Source: Polyangiaceae bacterium (GTDB lineage Bacteria > Myxococcota > Polyangia > Polyangiales > Polyangiaceae). From it: DNA of 32,061 nucleotides. Numbering within the stretch: the first letter of the stretch is position 1; the number at the start of each line of letters is the position of its first letter. The stretch is from NCBI GenBank assembly GCA_025936205.1, contig JAICTU010000027.1, positions 1-32,061 of the forward strand, given 5' to 3'. Positions 25,479 to 32,061 of this stretch are shown here, piece by piece. The position numbers and the translations under genes are program-made. Below the pieces are notes generated by a model. The model saw only the letters and a program-made list of their open reading frames with translations, made no database searches and was not told the origin of the DNA.

Positions 25479-26138
25479 TCATTGCAGGACGAGCACGTGA
25501 GCCCGCACGCTTTGCTGGCTCATCGCGCCCTTGGCGCCGTTGGCGCAGACGCTCGTGGACCCGATGTCGGTCGGAAAGATGCGGGCCGTCGTGGTGACGG
25601 TTAGCTCCTTGATGGTGCCCCCGGAGCCGGCCAGGGCCGCCGCATTGGCGTTGAACGGCTCCGTCATCTCGGTGACCATTTCGGCGCGAATGGGCGCCGC
25701 GTCCCAGGGAGAGTTGAGCTGGCCGATCAGACCGTCGTCGAAGGTCGTGGGGGCGCTCTGGGTGAACATGTCGGTGAGCATGGTGTCCTTGAGCGGCACG
25801 CAGATCGCGTTGGGATCGGCAGCCAGCAGAGCGGGCTCGCAGCCCGCGGTGCGCGTCTGGGTATTGACGATGTCGCGGTTGGCGTTGATCCAGGTGGCGG
25901 CACCGCGCGCGCCGAACTCGACCATGGCCGTGGCCTGGACGTTCTGCCGATTGAAGCCGCTCGCGCGGTCGATCAGGCTCGCGGAATGCATGGAGAAGAC
26001 GCCGATGGCGCTGATCATGGTCAGCACCAGCACGACGAGGAACACGGCCAGTCCGCGCTGGGCACGGCGCAAGCGCAGGCGCACCAGAGCAGGGCTGTGC
26101 CCGCGCTGTGGGGTATCCGCGTGGAACATTTTCACCAT
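25479..26138 (-). CDS. pilX: PilX-like minor pilin/assembly protein
   Basis: A 219-residue protein with an N-terminal cytoplasmic Arg-rich segment and one membrane helix, RGLAVFLVVLVLTMISAIGV (about 28-48). It is followed by SASLIDRASGFNRQNVQATA, the PilX N-terminal pattern. It lacks a classical FTLIE prepilin motif, as PilX members often do. PilX acts with PilV, PilW, FimT and PilY1 in the priming complex at the base or tip of the pilus. The ATG (26138) lies 7 nt inside the end of pilW, and pilY1 follows 13 nt after the stop, so it is part of one transcript. ATG 26129 is an alternative start. Sequence outside the membrane segment is not conserved enough to judge by eye. Confidence 0.82.
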   Translation of the reverse strand: MVKMFHADTPQRGHSPALVRLRLRRAQRGLAVFLVVLVLTMISAIGVFSMHSASLIDRASGFNRQNVQATAMVEFGARGAATWINANRDIVNTQTRTAGCEPALLAADPNAICVPLKDTMLTDMFTQSAPTTFDDGLIGQLNSPWDAAPIRAEMVTEMTEPFNANAAALAGSGGTIKELTVTTTARIFPTDIGSTSVCANGAKGAMSQQSVRAHVLVLQ

Positions 26139-27355
26139 CGGATCGCTGCTTGATTGTTGAGGGCAACCGTGGACTGCAGCGTGCGCACGCGCGCAAACGG
26201 CGGATCGCTGGCGCGGTCGGGATTCAGGCTCATGCGCAACCGGGTTGGCCCAGGGACGGCCGGCGTGTAGCTGATCTGCGCGCTGCGATCCGCCTCCTGG
26301 GAGCGGGTGCTCAGCCAGGCGCGTACGGCGCGGATGCGTTGCGGTGTTCCGCCTGCTCCTGGGACGCCGGCGACCGTCGGAGCGTTGGCGGGCGTGACCG
26401 CGGTCAGCCCGGTGTTCGCCTGCGAAACGAACAGCGAGAAACCCAGATCGACGGCGTATTCGCTGATCAGCTCCAGCGTGCCTTCGATCTGGTTGCCCTC
26501 GAGATCGAGCTCCTCTCGAATCAGCTCGCGGCGCGTGGACTCGTAGCTGGGGCCGCCGCGGAACATCGGCTTGTAGCCCGGTTCGGTAGCCACATTCAGG
26601 TTGCGAATGTCGTAGCGGATGATGTTGACGACATTGGCGACGACGCCCGTGCCGAAGCCGCTGATTCCACAGCCCACGCCGCTGCCGGAGCGAAACTGCA
26701 GAGCCGGCGTGAGGTCCAGCGTGACGGCGGGCTCTGCACCATCCACGACGCCGGTGATCTTACCGAATTGCACGCGGCCGGAGATGTCCACCAAGCGCAG
26801 CAGGCGACCCGTCGCGAAGACCTTGCTGAGCGTGGCCTGCGTCGGCTCGGCGGGATAGCCGATCTCCACCATGCCCAGGCGGTTCGGCTGCAGGACGACC
26901 TGCACCGGCGGACCCGGGTCGATCCGTCGCACCGCAAACTCGTTACCGGAGTTGTAGCTGCCGGCGAGCACGATACGCTGAGGAGTGAAGCCGTTGACGG
27001 TGCTCTCGGTGGAGAGCCGAGTCAGCGGCACCGGCTCGATGAACACGCTGGCCAGGCGCCGCAGCCACGTCGGATACACCGCGCTGCGGCACACGCTCGG
27101 ATCGTCGACGATGTTTGGCGTGCTCAGGAAGCCGGCGCGCGAAATGTCGTTGCGCAGCCGCTCGAAGCCCACCGTCGTTTGCAACGTCGTGTCCGAAATG
27201 CGCGACTGTTGCATCGAGAAACTCGAAGAGTGCTTCGCGAGCGCGAACACCGTCATCGACACGAACAGGCCGCCGACCATCGCGACCATCAATTCCACCA
27301 GTGTGAAGCCACGGGCAACGTGGGCTCGGTCGCCAGAGGAGAAGCTACGACGCAT
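26132..27355 (-). CDS. pilW: PilW minor pilin
   Basis: A 407-residue type IV prepilin. The leader ends RAHVARG and the mature protein starts FTLVELMVAMVGGLFVSMTV, with Glu at position 5 (residue 21), as PilD-type peptidases require. The start is ATG 27355, whose A is the last base of the pilV stop (TGATG). A longer frame from 27592 would add 79 residues with no pilin character and is rejected. The large C-terminal region (IGCGISGFGTGVVANV near the middle, then RAVRAWLSTRSQEADRSAQI) fits the PilW family, which is longer than other minor pilins. It is located in the membrane and then the pilus. Confidence 0.88.
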   Translation of the reverse strand: MRRSFSSGDRAHVARGFTLVELMVAMVGGLFVSMTVFALAKHSSSFSMQQSRISDTTLQTTVGFERLRNDISRAGFLSTPNIVDDPSVCRSAVYPTWLRRLASVFIEPVPLTRLSTESTVNGFTPQRIVLAGSYNSGNEFAVRRIDPGPPVQVVLQPNRLGMVEIGYPAEPTQATLSKVFATGRLLRLVDISGRVQFGKITGVVDGAEPAVTLDLTPALQFRSGSGVGCGISGFGTGVVANVVNIIRYDIRNLNVATEPGYKPMFRGGPSYESTRRELIREELDLEGNQIEGTLELISEYAVDLGFSLFVSQANTGLTAVTPANAPTVAGVPGAGGTPQRIRAVRAWLSTRSQEADRSAQISYTPAVPGPTRLRMSLNPDRASDPPFARVRTLQSTVALNNQAAIRW

Positions 27356-27975
27356 CAGATGCCCGCCTGGCGCACCGCGCCGGAGAGATAGACAAAGTGA
27401 AACAAACGACTTTGGTCCTGAAGGCTGACCAGCGCCGGTGCCATCTGGCACGGAAAGGCCGGGACGGTGAGCGACGGCGTCACCACGACGCCATCGCGCA
27501 ACCAGTACACACGGACTTCCACCCGGCTCATGGCGCTTCCTTCCTTTTCCGCCTCGAGACCGTTGAAGCGTGAGATGCGCAGGTCGACGCAAAAGCTGCC
27601 GTTCTGCGCGATTGGGTTGCCGAGTTCGTCGAAATCCGGACCAAAGCTGGAGTCGCCGACGAAGTCGGGGCGAAACCAGGTGGGATTGACGGGAGCCGTC
27701 TTGAGCCAGGTGGTCTTGCTGAGATTGTTCCCGCTCGGGTCCGACTCCCAGAGCGTCGCTTCGGCTTCGAGCACGCCGAGCCAGCTCTGCGCGATGTGGG
27801 TTGCGATGGCCAGATTCTTCGCATGCAGGTTCGAGGCGACCGTGACCTTCTCCATGGAGAAGACACCGATCACCCCGACCGCCAGCACGGCCATCGACAT
27901 CAGGATCTCGACCGCCGTGTAGCCGCGTGCGCCACCCGTGGAAGCCGCGCGAGAGCTAGAGGGTCGTGCCTTCAT
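27355..27975 (-). CDS. pilV: PilV minor pilin
   Basis: A 206-residue prepilin. Cleavage is expected after ASTGGARG, giving mature YTAVEILMSMAVLAVGVIGV with Glu5 at residue 23 and the PilV-typical AVLAVGVIGVFSMEK helix. The following segment (HAKNLAIATHIAQSWLGVLE) is the usual PilV helix. Its ATG overlaps the fimT stop by 4 nt, and its stop shares one base with the pilW start, so translation is coupled on both sides. It functions with PilW, PilX, FimT and PilY1 in pilus assembly priming. Confidence 0.87.
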   Translation of the reverse strand: MKARPSSSRAASTGGARGYTAVEILMSMAVLAVGVIGVFSMEKVTVASNLHAKNLAIATHIAQSWLGVLEAEATLWESDPSGNNLSKTTWLKTAPVNPTWFRPDFVGDSSFGPDFDELGNPIAQNGSFCVDLRISRFNGLEAEKEGSAMSRVEVRVYWLRDGVVVTPSLTVPAFPCQMAPALVSLQDQSRLFHFVYLSGAVRQAGI

Positions 27976-28625
27976 TGCAACCTCGCGGTTCCATTGGGTA
28001 GCAGTGCCAGGACGCGCGTGCGCGAACCCTTGCGCGCCAGCGTCACCGTGTAGACCTGGCTCATCGGCAGCAAAGGCTGGGTGTCGTCGATCGCATGCCG
28101 CGCGAAGGCGCGGCCGTTCGGGCTGAAGCAGACCTCCAGCTCCGACAGGGTGGAGTTCGTTCGGTCGGTGAGTGTCACCGCCAGCGACGCCATGTCGCCG
28201 CTGGCGGCCACCGGCTCGTAATGGTTGGTCTCGCGGCTCCGGCTCGGTTCCGCCTGCCAGGGCACGCCGAGACAGTCCGGAACAGGTGCATCCGGGCAGG
28301 CCGCGGCGGTACCAGCGCGCGCTTCGAGCACGGAGAAGACGCCGTCCTTGTAGCGCATCAACACGGCGGCACCGCGGCCCACGGCCTGCAAGCGGGCCTC
28401 CCGAAACAGCAATCCGATGCTGCGCGCGGCTTCTTGCACCCGGCGATCGCGCAGCTGAGTGATGGCCGTCGGAATGGCCATCCCAGCCATCACCGTGATG
28501 ATCAGGACCACCACCATCAGCTCGATCAGCGTGAAGGCGCGCGTCCGGAAACGCGTGAGCGGCCGCGTCCCGGCAGCGAGGGGCCCGCGCGAGCGGAGAA
28601 ATCGGGGGCGGCGCAGAGCGATCAT
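27972..28625 (-). CDS. fimT: FimT/GspH-type minor pseudopilin
   Basis: First gene of the minor-pilin operon. Mature sequence FTLIELMVVVLIITVMAGMA follows RFRTRA, a type III signal (cleavage A|F, Glu5), then IPTAITQLRDRRVQEAARSI and a GspH-like beta-rich body. Start choice is uncertain: ATG 28625 has GAGGG 5 nt upstream and gives a 30-residue leader; ATG 28652 (GGAG, 7 nt) and ATG 28667 (no good site) give longer leaders, all unusually long for a prepilin. The stop overlaps the pilV ATG. The family initiates pilus (or type II secretion pseudopilus) assembly; the neighbours make the pilus meaning clear. Confidence 0.85.
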   Translation of the reverse strand: MIALRRPRFLRSRGPLAAGTRPLTRFRTRAFTLIELMVVVLIITVMAGMAIPTAITQLRDRRVQEAARSIGLLFREARLQAVGRGAAVLMRYKDGVFSVLEARAGTAAACPDAPVPDCLGVPWQAEPSRSRETNHYEPVAASGDMASLAVTLTDRTNSTLSELEVCFSPNGRAFARHAIDDTQPLLPMSQVYTVTLARKGSRTRVLALLPNGTARLQ

Positions 28626-28846
28626 GCCGGCCCTCGTCACAGCAAGGCTCATGCCCGAACTCCGCATCGCCGGCAGGGAAAATTCTTCAGTGATTTCGCA
28701 GTGGACGGATCTGGTCGATGAGTAACGATTTCCACGCTGTGCAAGCTTTGCGACGGAGCGAATGTGGGCTCCTGAGGGGGGCCGGGTGACGGCGGGTGCC
28801 GACGAGGAGTTTGCGTGCAGGCCACCACGAGGAGTATGCGGCCAGC

Positions 28847-29950
28847 GTGCTCAGAGCTTTCACCCCCCTCGGCTCAGGTTTGCTGGTCCTCGCGTGCCAG
28901 TGGCTCGGGGGTGTCCCCGCGGAAGCGGTGGTGCGGGGTGTCCCCGCGGAAGCCGCGGCGCCCGTACGGGACGTCCCGGCCGTCGATCCCTGCGGCGCGC
29001 ACGTCAGCCCGGGCGCCCGCAGCGCTGCGGAGCTGGGCGAGGAGCTGCTGGAACAGGACGGCGACTGGTGTCTCGATCGCTTCGCGCCGCCTGCCAGCTA
29101 CGGCGAGCTGGGCGAAGAGTCGCTCGAACGGGCCTGTGAGCGCGCGCTCGGGCCCGGCTGCCGTACGGAAGAAGGCGCGGCGATCCGCCGCGTGGTGCGC
29201 TTTCATTACCTGAACCGCAGCGAGCCCCTCGCGGGCGCGGATGGCGTGCTGTCCCGCTTTCGCGAGGTCCCTGCCGCCTACGCGCACTACACGCGCGCGG
29301 TGCTCGGAGCGGGCGAGCCCGAGCGGGCCGACGCGACGGAGCTCGACGGTGGCCGCCTGGCGCAGCGCGGTGACAGCCTGTTCGCCTGGCGCGGGCGCGA
29401 GCTCCTGTGGCTGCACTATGCCGACCCGCGCAGCGCTGCTGCCCGACGGCAGCAGCGGGCACGCGAGTCGCTGCCGCTGCTGGCGCGCGCGCTGCTGGCG
29501 CGGCTGGGCGGCCCGGATGCCCTGCCGGCACCGGTGCAACATTTGCCCGCGGGGGAGCGCATTCCGCTCGGAGTGCGGCTGTTTCTCGATGAAGCATTCG
29601 GCGTGGCCGGGCTTGGCCCGAGCGCGCTGGGTTACTATCGGCAAGGCAACGAACGCTGGCGCATGAGCGCCGTGGAACGCCCCGACGCCGAATCCGCGAA
29701 GGACCTGATGAGCACGCTAGAACACCAACCCGAGGCCCACCGCATCGAGCGAGCTCCGCTCGAGGCTCTCACTCTGAGCGAGCGGCGCGGCCCTGGCGAG
29801 CCGCCCGTGAGCTGGGTGATCGCGCGCCAGGCAGACGTCGTGTACGGCGTCGGTACAGAAGAACGTTCCGGACCGCTCGCGGGCGAATCGGGCAGCGGCC
29901 TCACGCTGGAGCAGAAGCTCGGCAAGCTGCCGGGAGCGCAGAGCCAATGA
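28847..29950 (+). CDS. Putative lipoprotein, co-transcribed with der
   Basis: From GTG 28847 it is 367 residues long and begins MLRAFTPLGSGLLVLACQWL, a lipoprotein-like signal of normal length (Cys about residue 17, with Leu instead of a small residue at -2). A GTG at 28796 would give 384 residues but puts 17 polar residues before the signal. A 9-residue repeat follows (GVPAEAVVR, GVPAEAAAP). The body (VPAAYAHYTRAVLG, WRGRELLWLHYAD, VQHLPAGERIPLGVRLFLDE, YYRQGNERWRMSAVERPDAE) looks globular and faintly resembles DUF6599-like proteins; the family is not certain. Its stop overlaps the der ATG by 4 nt (29947-29950), so the two are translationally coupled, though a functional link to ribosome assembly is doubtful. 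Confidence 0.66.
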   Translation: MLRAFTPLGSGLLVLACQWLGGVPAEAVVRGVPAEAAAPVRDVPAVDPCGAHVSPGARSAAELGEELLEQDGDWCLDRFAPPASYGELGEESLERACERALGPGCRTEEGAAIRRVVRFHYLNRSEPLAGADGVLSRFREVPAAYAHYTRAVLGAGEPERADATELDGGRLAQRGDSLFAWRGRELLWLHYADPRSAAARRQQRARESLPLLARALLARLGGPDALPAPVQHLPAGERIPLGVRLFLDEAFGVAGLGPSALGYYRQGNERWRMSAVERPDAESAKDLMSTLEHQPEAHRIERAPLEALTLSERRGPGEPPVSWVIARQADVVYGVGTEERSGPLAGESGSGLTLEQKLGKLPGAQSQ

Positions 29951-31269
29951 TCCCGATCGTGGCCATTGTCGGTCGCCCCAACGTGGGCAAGAGCACGCTG
30001 TTCAACCGCTTGCACGGGCAGCGCACGGCCATCGTGCACGACCAGCCGGGGGTGACTCGTGATCGGCACTACGCCGACGTCAACGTCTTCGGCCGCACCT
30101 TTACCTTGATCGATACGGGCGGCTTCGATCCCGACGACACCGACGCCATCGGTCAGGGCATCGCGCGCCACGTGCGCGCCGCGGTGGAGGAGGCGGACCT
30201 GGTGCTGTGTGTGCTCGACGGACAGGCGCCGCCCAGCGAAGCGGATGCGGCCGCGGTGCGCATGCTGCGTCAGTCCAGCAAGCCGGTGATCTATCTCGCC
30301 AACCGGCTCGACCATGCGCGCCTGGAACAGGAGGCGACCGAGCTCTACGCGCTCGGCATCCAGCCGATCGCGATCTCTGCCTTGCACGGCCGCGGCATGG
30401 CGGACTTGGGCCAGGCGTTGACGGAACTGTTGCCGCCGCCCGCGGTCGAAAGCAGCGCCGAGGGTGAAGAGCAACCCGTGCCGCGGGTCGCGCTGATCGG
30501 GCGCCCCAACGCGGGCAAGTCATCGCTGTTGAATCGCCTGAGTGGGCAAGAACGCAGCCTGGTCGACGACCGCCCGGGCACCACCCGCGACCCCGTGGAC
30601 GTGCGGCTGGAGTTCAAAGGCCAGCCGTACCTGATGGTCGACACGGCGGGCATCCGCCGGCGCGCGCGCGTCGAGGACGGCGTGGAAACGCAGAGCGTGA
30701 TGCAGGCACTGCGCGCGGTCGCGCGCGCCGATGTGGTGGTGCTACTGTGCGACGCATCGATCGGCCTGGCCGAGCAGGACGCGCGCCTGCTCGGGTTGTG
30801 CGCCGAGCGAGCGCGCGCGATCGTGGTCGGACTGAACAAGATCGATTTGCTGGACGGTCCTGCCCGCCAGCGCGCGATCGAGTCCGCCCGCAGCCAGCTG
30901 CACTTCGCGCCCTGGGTGCCGATCGTACCCGCCAGCAACCGCTCGGGTGAAGGCATCACGCAGCTGATGAACGCCGTGCGGCGCTCGTTTCAGGAGTACT
31001 CGACGCGCATCCCCACCTCGCAGCTGAACGAGTTTCTGGAGACGCTGGTGGAGCACACGCCGCCGCCGCGCGGCAGCCGCAGCGTCCCGCGCCTGTTCTT
31101 CATGACGCAGGCGCAGGCCTCGCCGCCCGTGTTCGTGGTGATGTGCAGCGCTGCCGAGGAGCTGAAGGACAGCTATCGGCGCTTTCTGACCAACCAGCTG
31201 CGCAAGACGTTCGGTTTCGAGTCGGTGCCGCTGGTGGTGCGCTACCGCAATCGCCGGCGCCGGGACTGA
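29947..31269 (+). CDS. der: Ribosome assembly GTPase Der (EngA)
   Basis: A 440-residue protein with two successive GTPase domains and a C-terminal KH-like domain, the unique Der layout; it acts in 50S ribosomal subunit maturation. Domain 1 has G1 GRPNVGKST, G3 DTGG and G4 NRLD instead of the usual NKxD. Domain 2 has G1 GRPNAGKSS, switch TTRDPVD, G3 DTAG and a normal G4 NKID. The C-terminus (TPPPRGSRSVPRLFFMTQ, RRFLTNQLRKTFGFESVPL) is the KH-like domain, ending in a basic tail. The ATG overlaps the upstream lipoprotein stop. The Lys-to-Arg change in domain 1 is the one oddity. A 6-bp palindrome at the stop (31266-31284) also contains the stop of the convergent gene. Confidence 0.95.
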   Translation: MIPIVAIVGRPNVGKSTLFNRLHGQRTAIVHDQPGVTRDRHYADVNVFGRTFTLIDTGGFDPDDTDAIGQGIARHVRAAVEEADLVLCVLDGQAPPSEADAAAVRMLRQSSKPVIYLANRLDHARLEQEATELYALGIQPIAISALHGRGMADLGQALTELLPPPAVESSAEGEEQPVPRVALIGRPNAGKSSLLNRLSGQERSLVDDRPGTTRDPVDVRLEFKGQPYLMVDTAGIRRRARVEDGVETQSVMQALRAVARADVVVLLCDASIGLAEQDARLLGLCAERARAIVVGLNKIDLLDGPARQRAIESARSQLHFAPWVPIVPASNRSGEGITQLMNAVRRSFQEYSTRIPTSQLNEFLETLVEHTPPPRGSRSVPRLFFMTQAQASPPVFVVMCSAAEELKDSYRRFLTNQLRKTFGFESVPLVVRYRNRRRRD

Positions 31270-31284
31270 GCGCCGCGGGCTCAG
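31266..31284. repeat. Inverted repeat containing both convergent stop codons
   Basis: CTGAGC (31266-31271) and GCTCAG (31279-31284) around a 7-nt loop. The TGA of der (31267-31269) and the TGA of the minus-strand ATPase gene (read as TCA, 31281-31283) lie in the two arms. There is no T-tract. Confidence 0.5.
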
Positions 31285-32061
31285 CCGGCGAGAGCGCGCG
31301 CCAGCTCGTGCAGCGCGCTCACGCCCTGCACGTCCGCCGGCAGCTCGGGCAGCAGCACCAGCTCGGCGGCGCGGCTCAGCGTGCGCAGCTCGGCGCGCAC
31401 GGACTCCACTCGCAGCGAGCTCTCGCGCTGTCGCCCGTTCTGCTGGGCAGCGACCTGCAGGATGGCGTTCAGACTCGCTTCCGCCGCGGGAGCCGCCCAT
31501 TGCGGACGACGCTCATGCAACGCCTGGGCGATCTGCGCCCGGCTCGCGTCACCGCCGGGCTGTGGCATTCGGTTCACCACGAAGCTGTCGAGGGCCATGC
31601 CTTCCAGCTGCAGCTGGCGGCCGAGCCGGAGGCTCTCCTCGAGTGCCGCGGGCCGTGGGCTCGACACGAGCACGAAGCCGAAGCCGGGGCCACGGAAGGC
31701 CTGCGCCACCGACGAGGCGCGCTGCCGGAAGCCTCCGAACAGCTCGTTCAAATCGACGATGAAACGCGCCAGCTGTTCCAGGAGCTCGCGTCCCGTGATG
31801 CGCCCCATCGTGCCCAGCACGCGCGACACGCCGCGCGCCAGCAAGCCCAGGCTCAGGCCCTTGTTCGGGTGCAGCGCTTGCCCGAGCCAGCCCAGCACCG
31901 AGCTGTCCAGCGCACCCACGAGGCGCTCCGGTGCGGACAGGAAATCGAGCGCGTCCCGCGTCGGGGGTGTGTCGAGACCGATCAGATCGAACGAGCTGTC
32001 GCGGCTCACGCTGAGCAGCTTCTCCATCGCCATGTACTCATGGGCGCCGGCCAGATGCGAC
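31281..32061 (-). CDS. ArsA/Get3-family anion-transporting ATPase, C-terminal part (gene starts beyond the window)
   Basis: The minus-strand frame is open to the end of the window; 259 residues are visible, beginning SHLAGAHEYMAMEKLLSV. This HEYMAMEKL segment and the following DLIGLDTPPTRDALDFL are diagnostic of ArsA/Get3-like ATPases of bacteria; the DTPP stretch is the switch/Walker B-like region. The P-loop lies in the missing N-terminal part. The rest includes FVLVSSPRPAALEESLRLGR and FVVNRMPQP, typical of the family's C-terminal half. In myxobacteria and actinobacteria such genes often occur as tandem pairs; the upstream partner would be outside the window. Substrate unknown. ATG 32033 is an internal methionine, not the start. 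Confidence 0.82.
   Translation of the reverse strand, partial: SHLAGAHEYMAMEKLLSVSRDSSFDLIGLDTPPTRDALDFLSAPERLVGALDSSVLGWLGQALHPNKGLSLGLLARGVSRVLGTMGRITGRELLEQLARFIVDLNELFGGFRQRASSVAQAFRGPGFGFVLVSSPRPAALEESLRLGRQLQLEGMALDSFVVNRMPQPGGDASRAQIAQALHERRPQWAAPAAEASLNAILQVAAQQNGRQRESSLRVESVRAELRTLSRAAELVLLPELPADVQGVSALHELARALAG

Noticed and set aside
27356..27592. 79-residue N-terminal extension of PilW
   Set aside because: It overlaps pilV entirely, and a prepilin leader that long is implausible; ATG 27355 is coupled to the pilV stop.
28668..28795. Possible sigma-54 promoter before the minor-pilin operon
   Set aside because: No GG-N10-GC pair with the right flanks was found on the minus strand; only weak -35-like TTGCAC near 28740.

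Overview
This is a GC-rich, densely packed chromosomal window whose content suggests a myxobacterium-like member of the former Deltaproteobacteria (Myxococcota, perhaps Polyangia). That placement is an inference from gene style: many lipoproteins, a complete type IV minor-pilin operon with PilY1, GTG/TTG starts, and an actinobacterial-type succinate dehydrogenase anchor. No rRNA, tRNA, CRISPR array, insertion sequence or replication origin was seen.

Layout. (1) 1-3136, + strand: the 3' end of a saccharopine dehydrogenase gene, an ALDH7-type aminoadipate-semialdehyde dehydrogenase gene overlapping it by 4 nt, and a gene for an Sdh1-type succinate dehydrogenase membrane anchor, closed by a strong intrinsic terminator. 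The first two are consecutive steps of lysine breakdown by the saccharopine route. (2) 3271-6796: an accessory island with a decayed vapC (PIN toxin) remnant, an AT-rich promoter, an AAA ATPase with a DUF4143-like C-terminus, a glycine-zipper polymorphic toxin interrupted by a one-base frameshift, and its probable immunity gene. (3) 6900-14640, - strand: aspartate-semialdehyde dehydrogenase, NADP-type malic enzyme, an unrecognised protein, a fused TrpE-TrpG anthranilate synthase and a secreted beta-propeller. (4) 14711-17715: a PLP enzyme of the ACC deaminase/D-cysteine desulfhydrase family, a small unknown protein and a diiron ferritin-like protein. (5) 17831-21066, + strand: an Omp85-like outer-membrane barrel followed by a lipoprotein with kinase-like motifs. 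(6) 21139-28625, - strand: fimT/gspH, pilV, pilW, pilX and pilY1 in tight overlap, then a small lipoprotein. (7) 28847-32061: a lipoprotein gene overlapping der (the double GTPase of ribosome assembly), and the 3' part of an ArsA/Get3-type ATPase gene on the opposite strand.

The most unusual parts are the 3.3-6.8 kb island (degraded toxin remnant, AAA ATPase, frameshifted toxin and immunity gene) and the outer-membrane barrel paired with a kinase-like lipoprotein. All family calls come from reading motifs without database searches.
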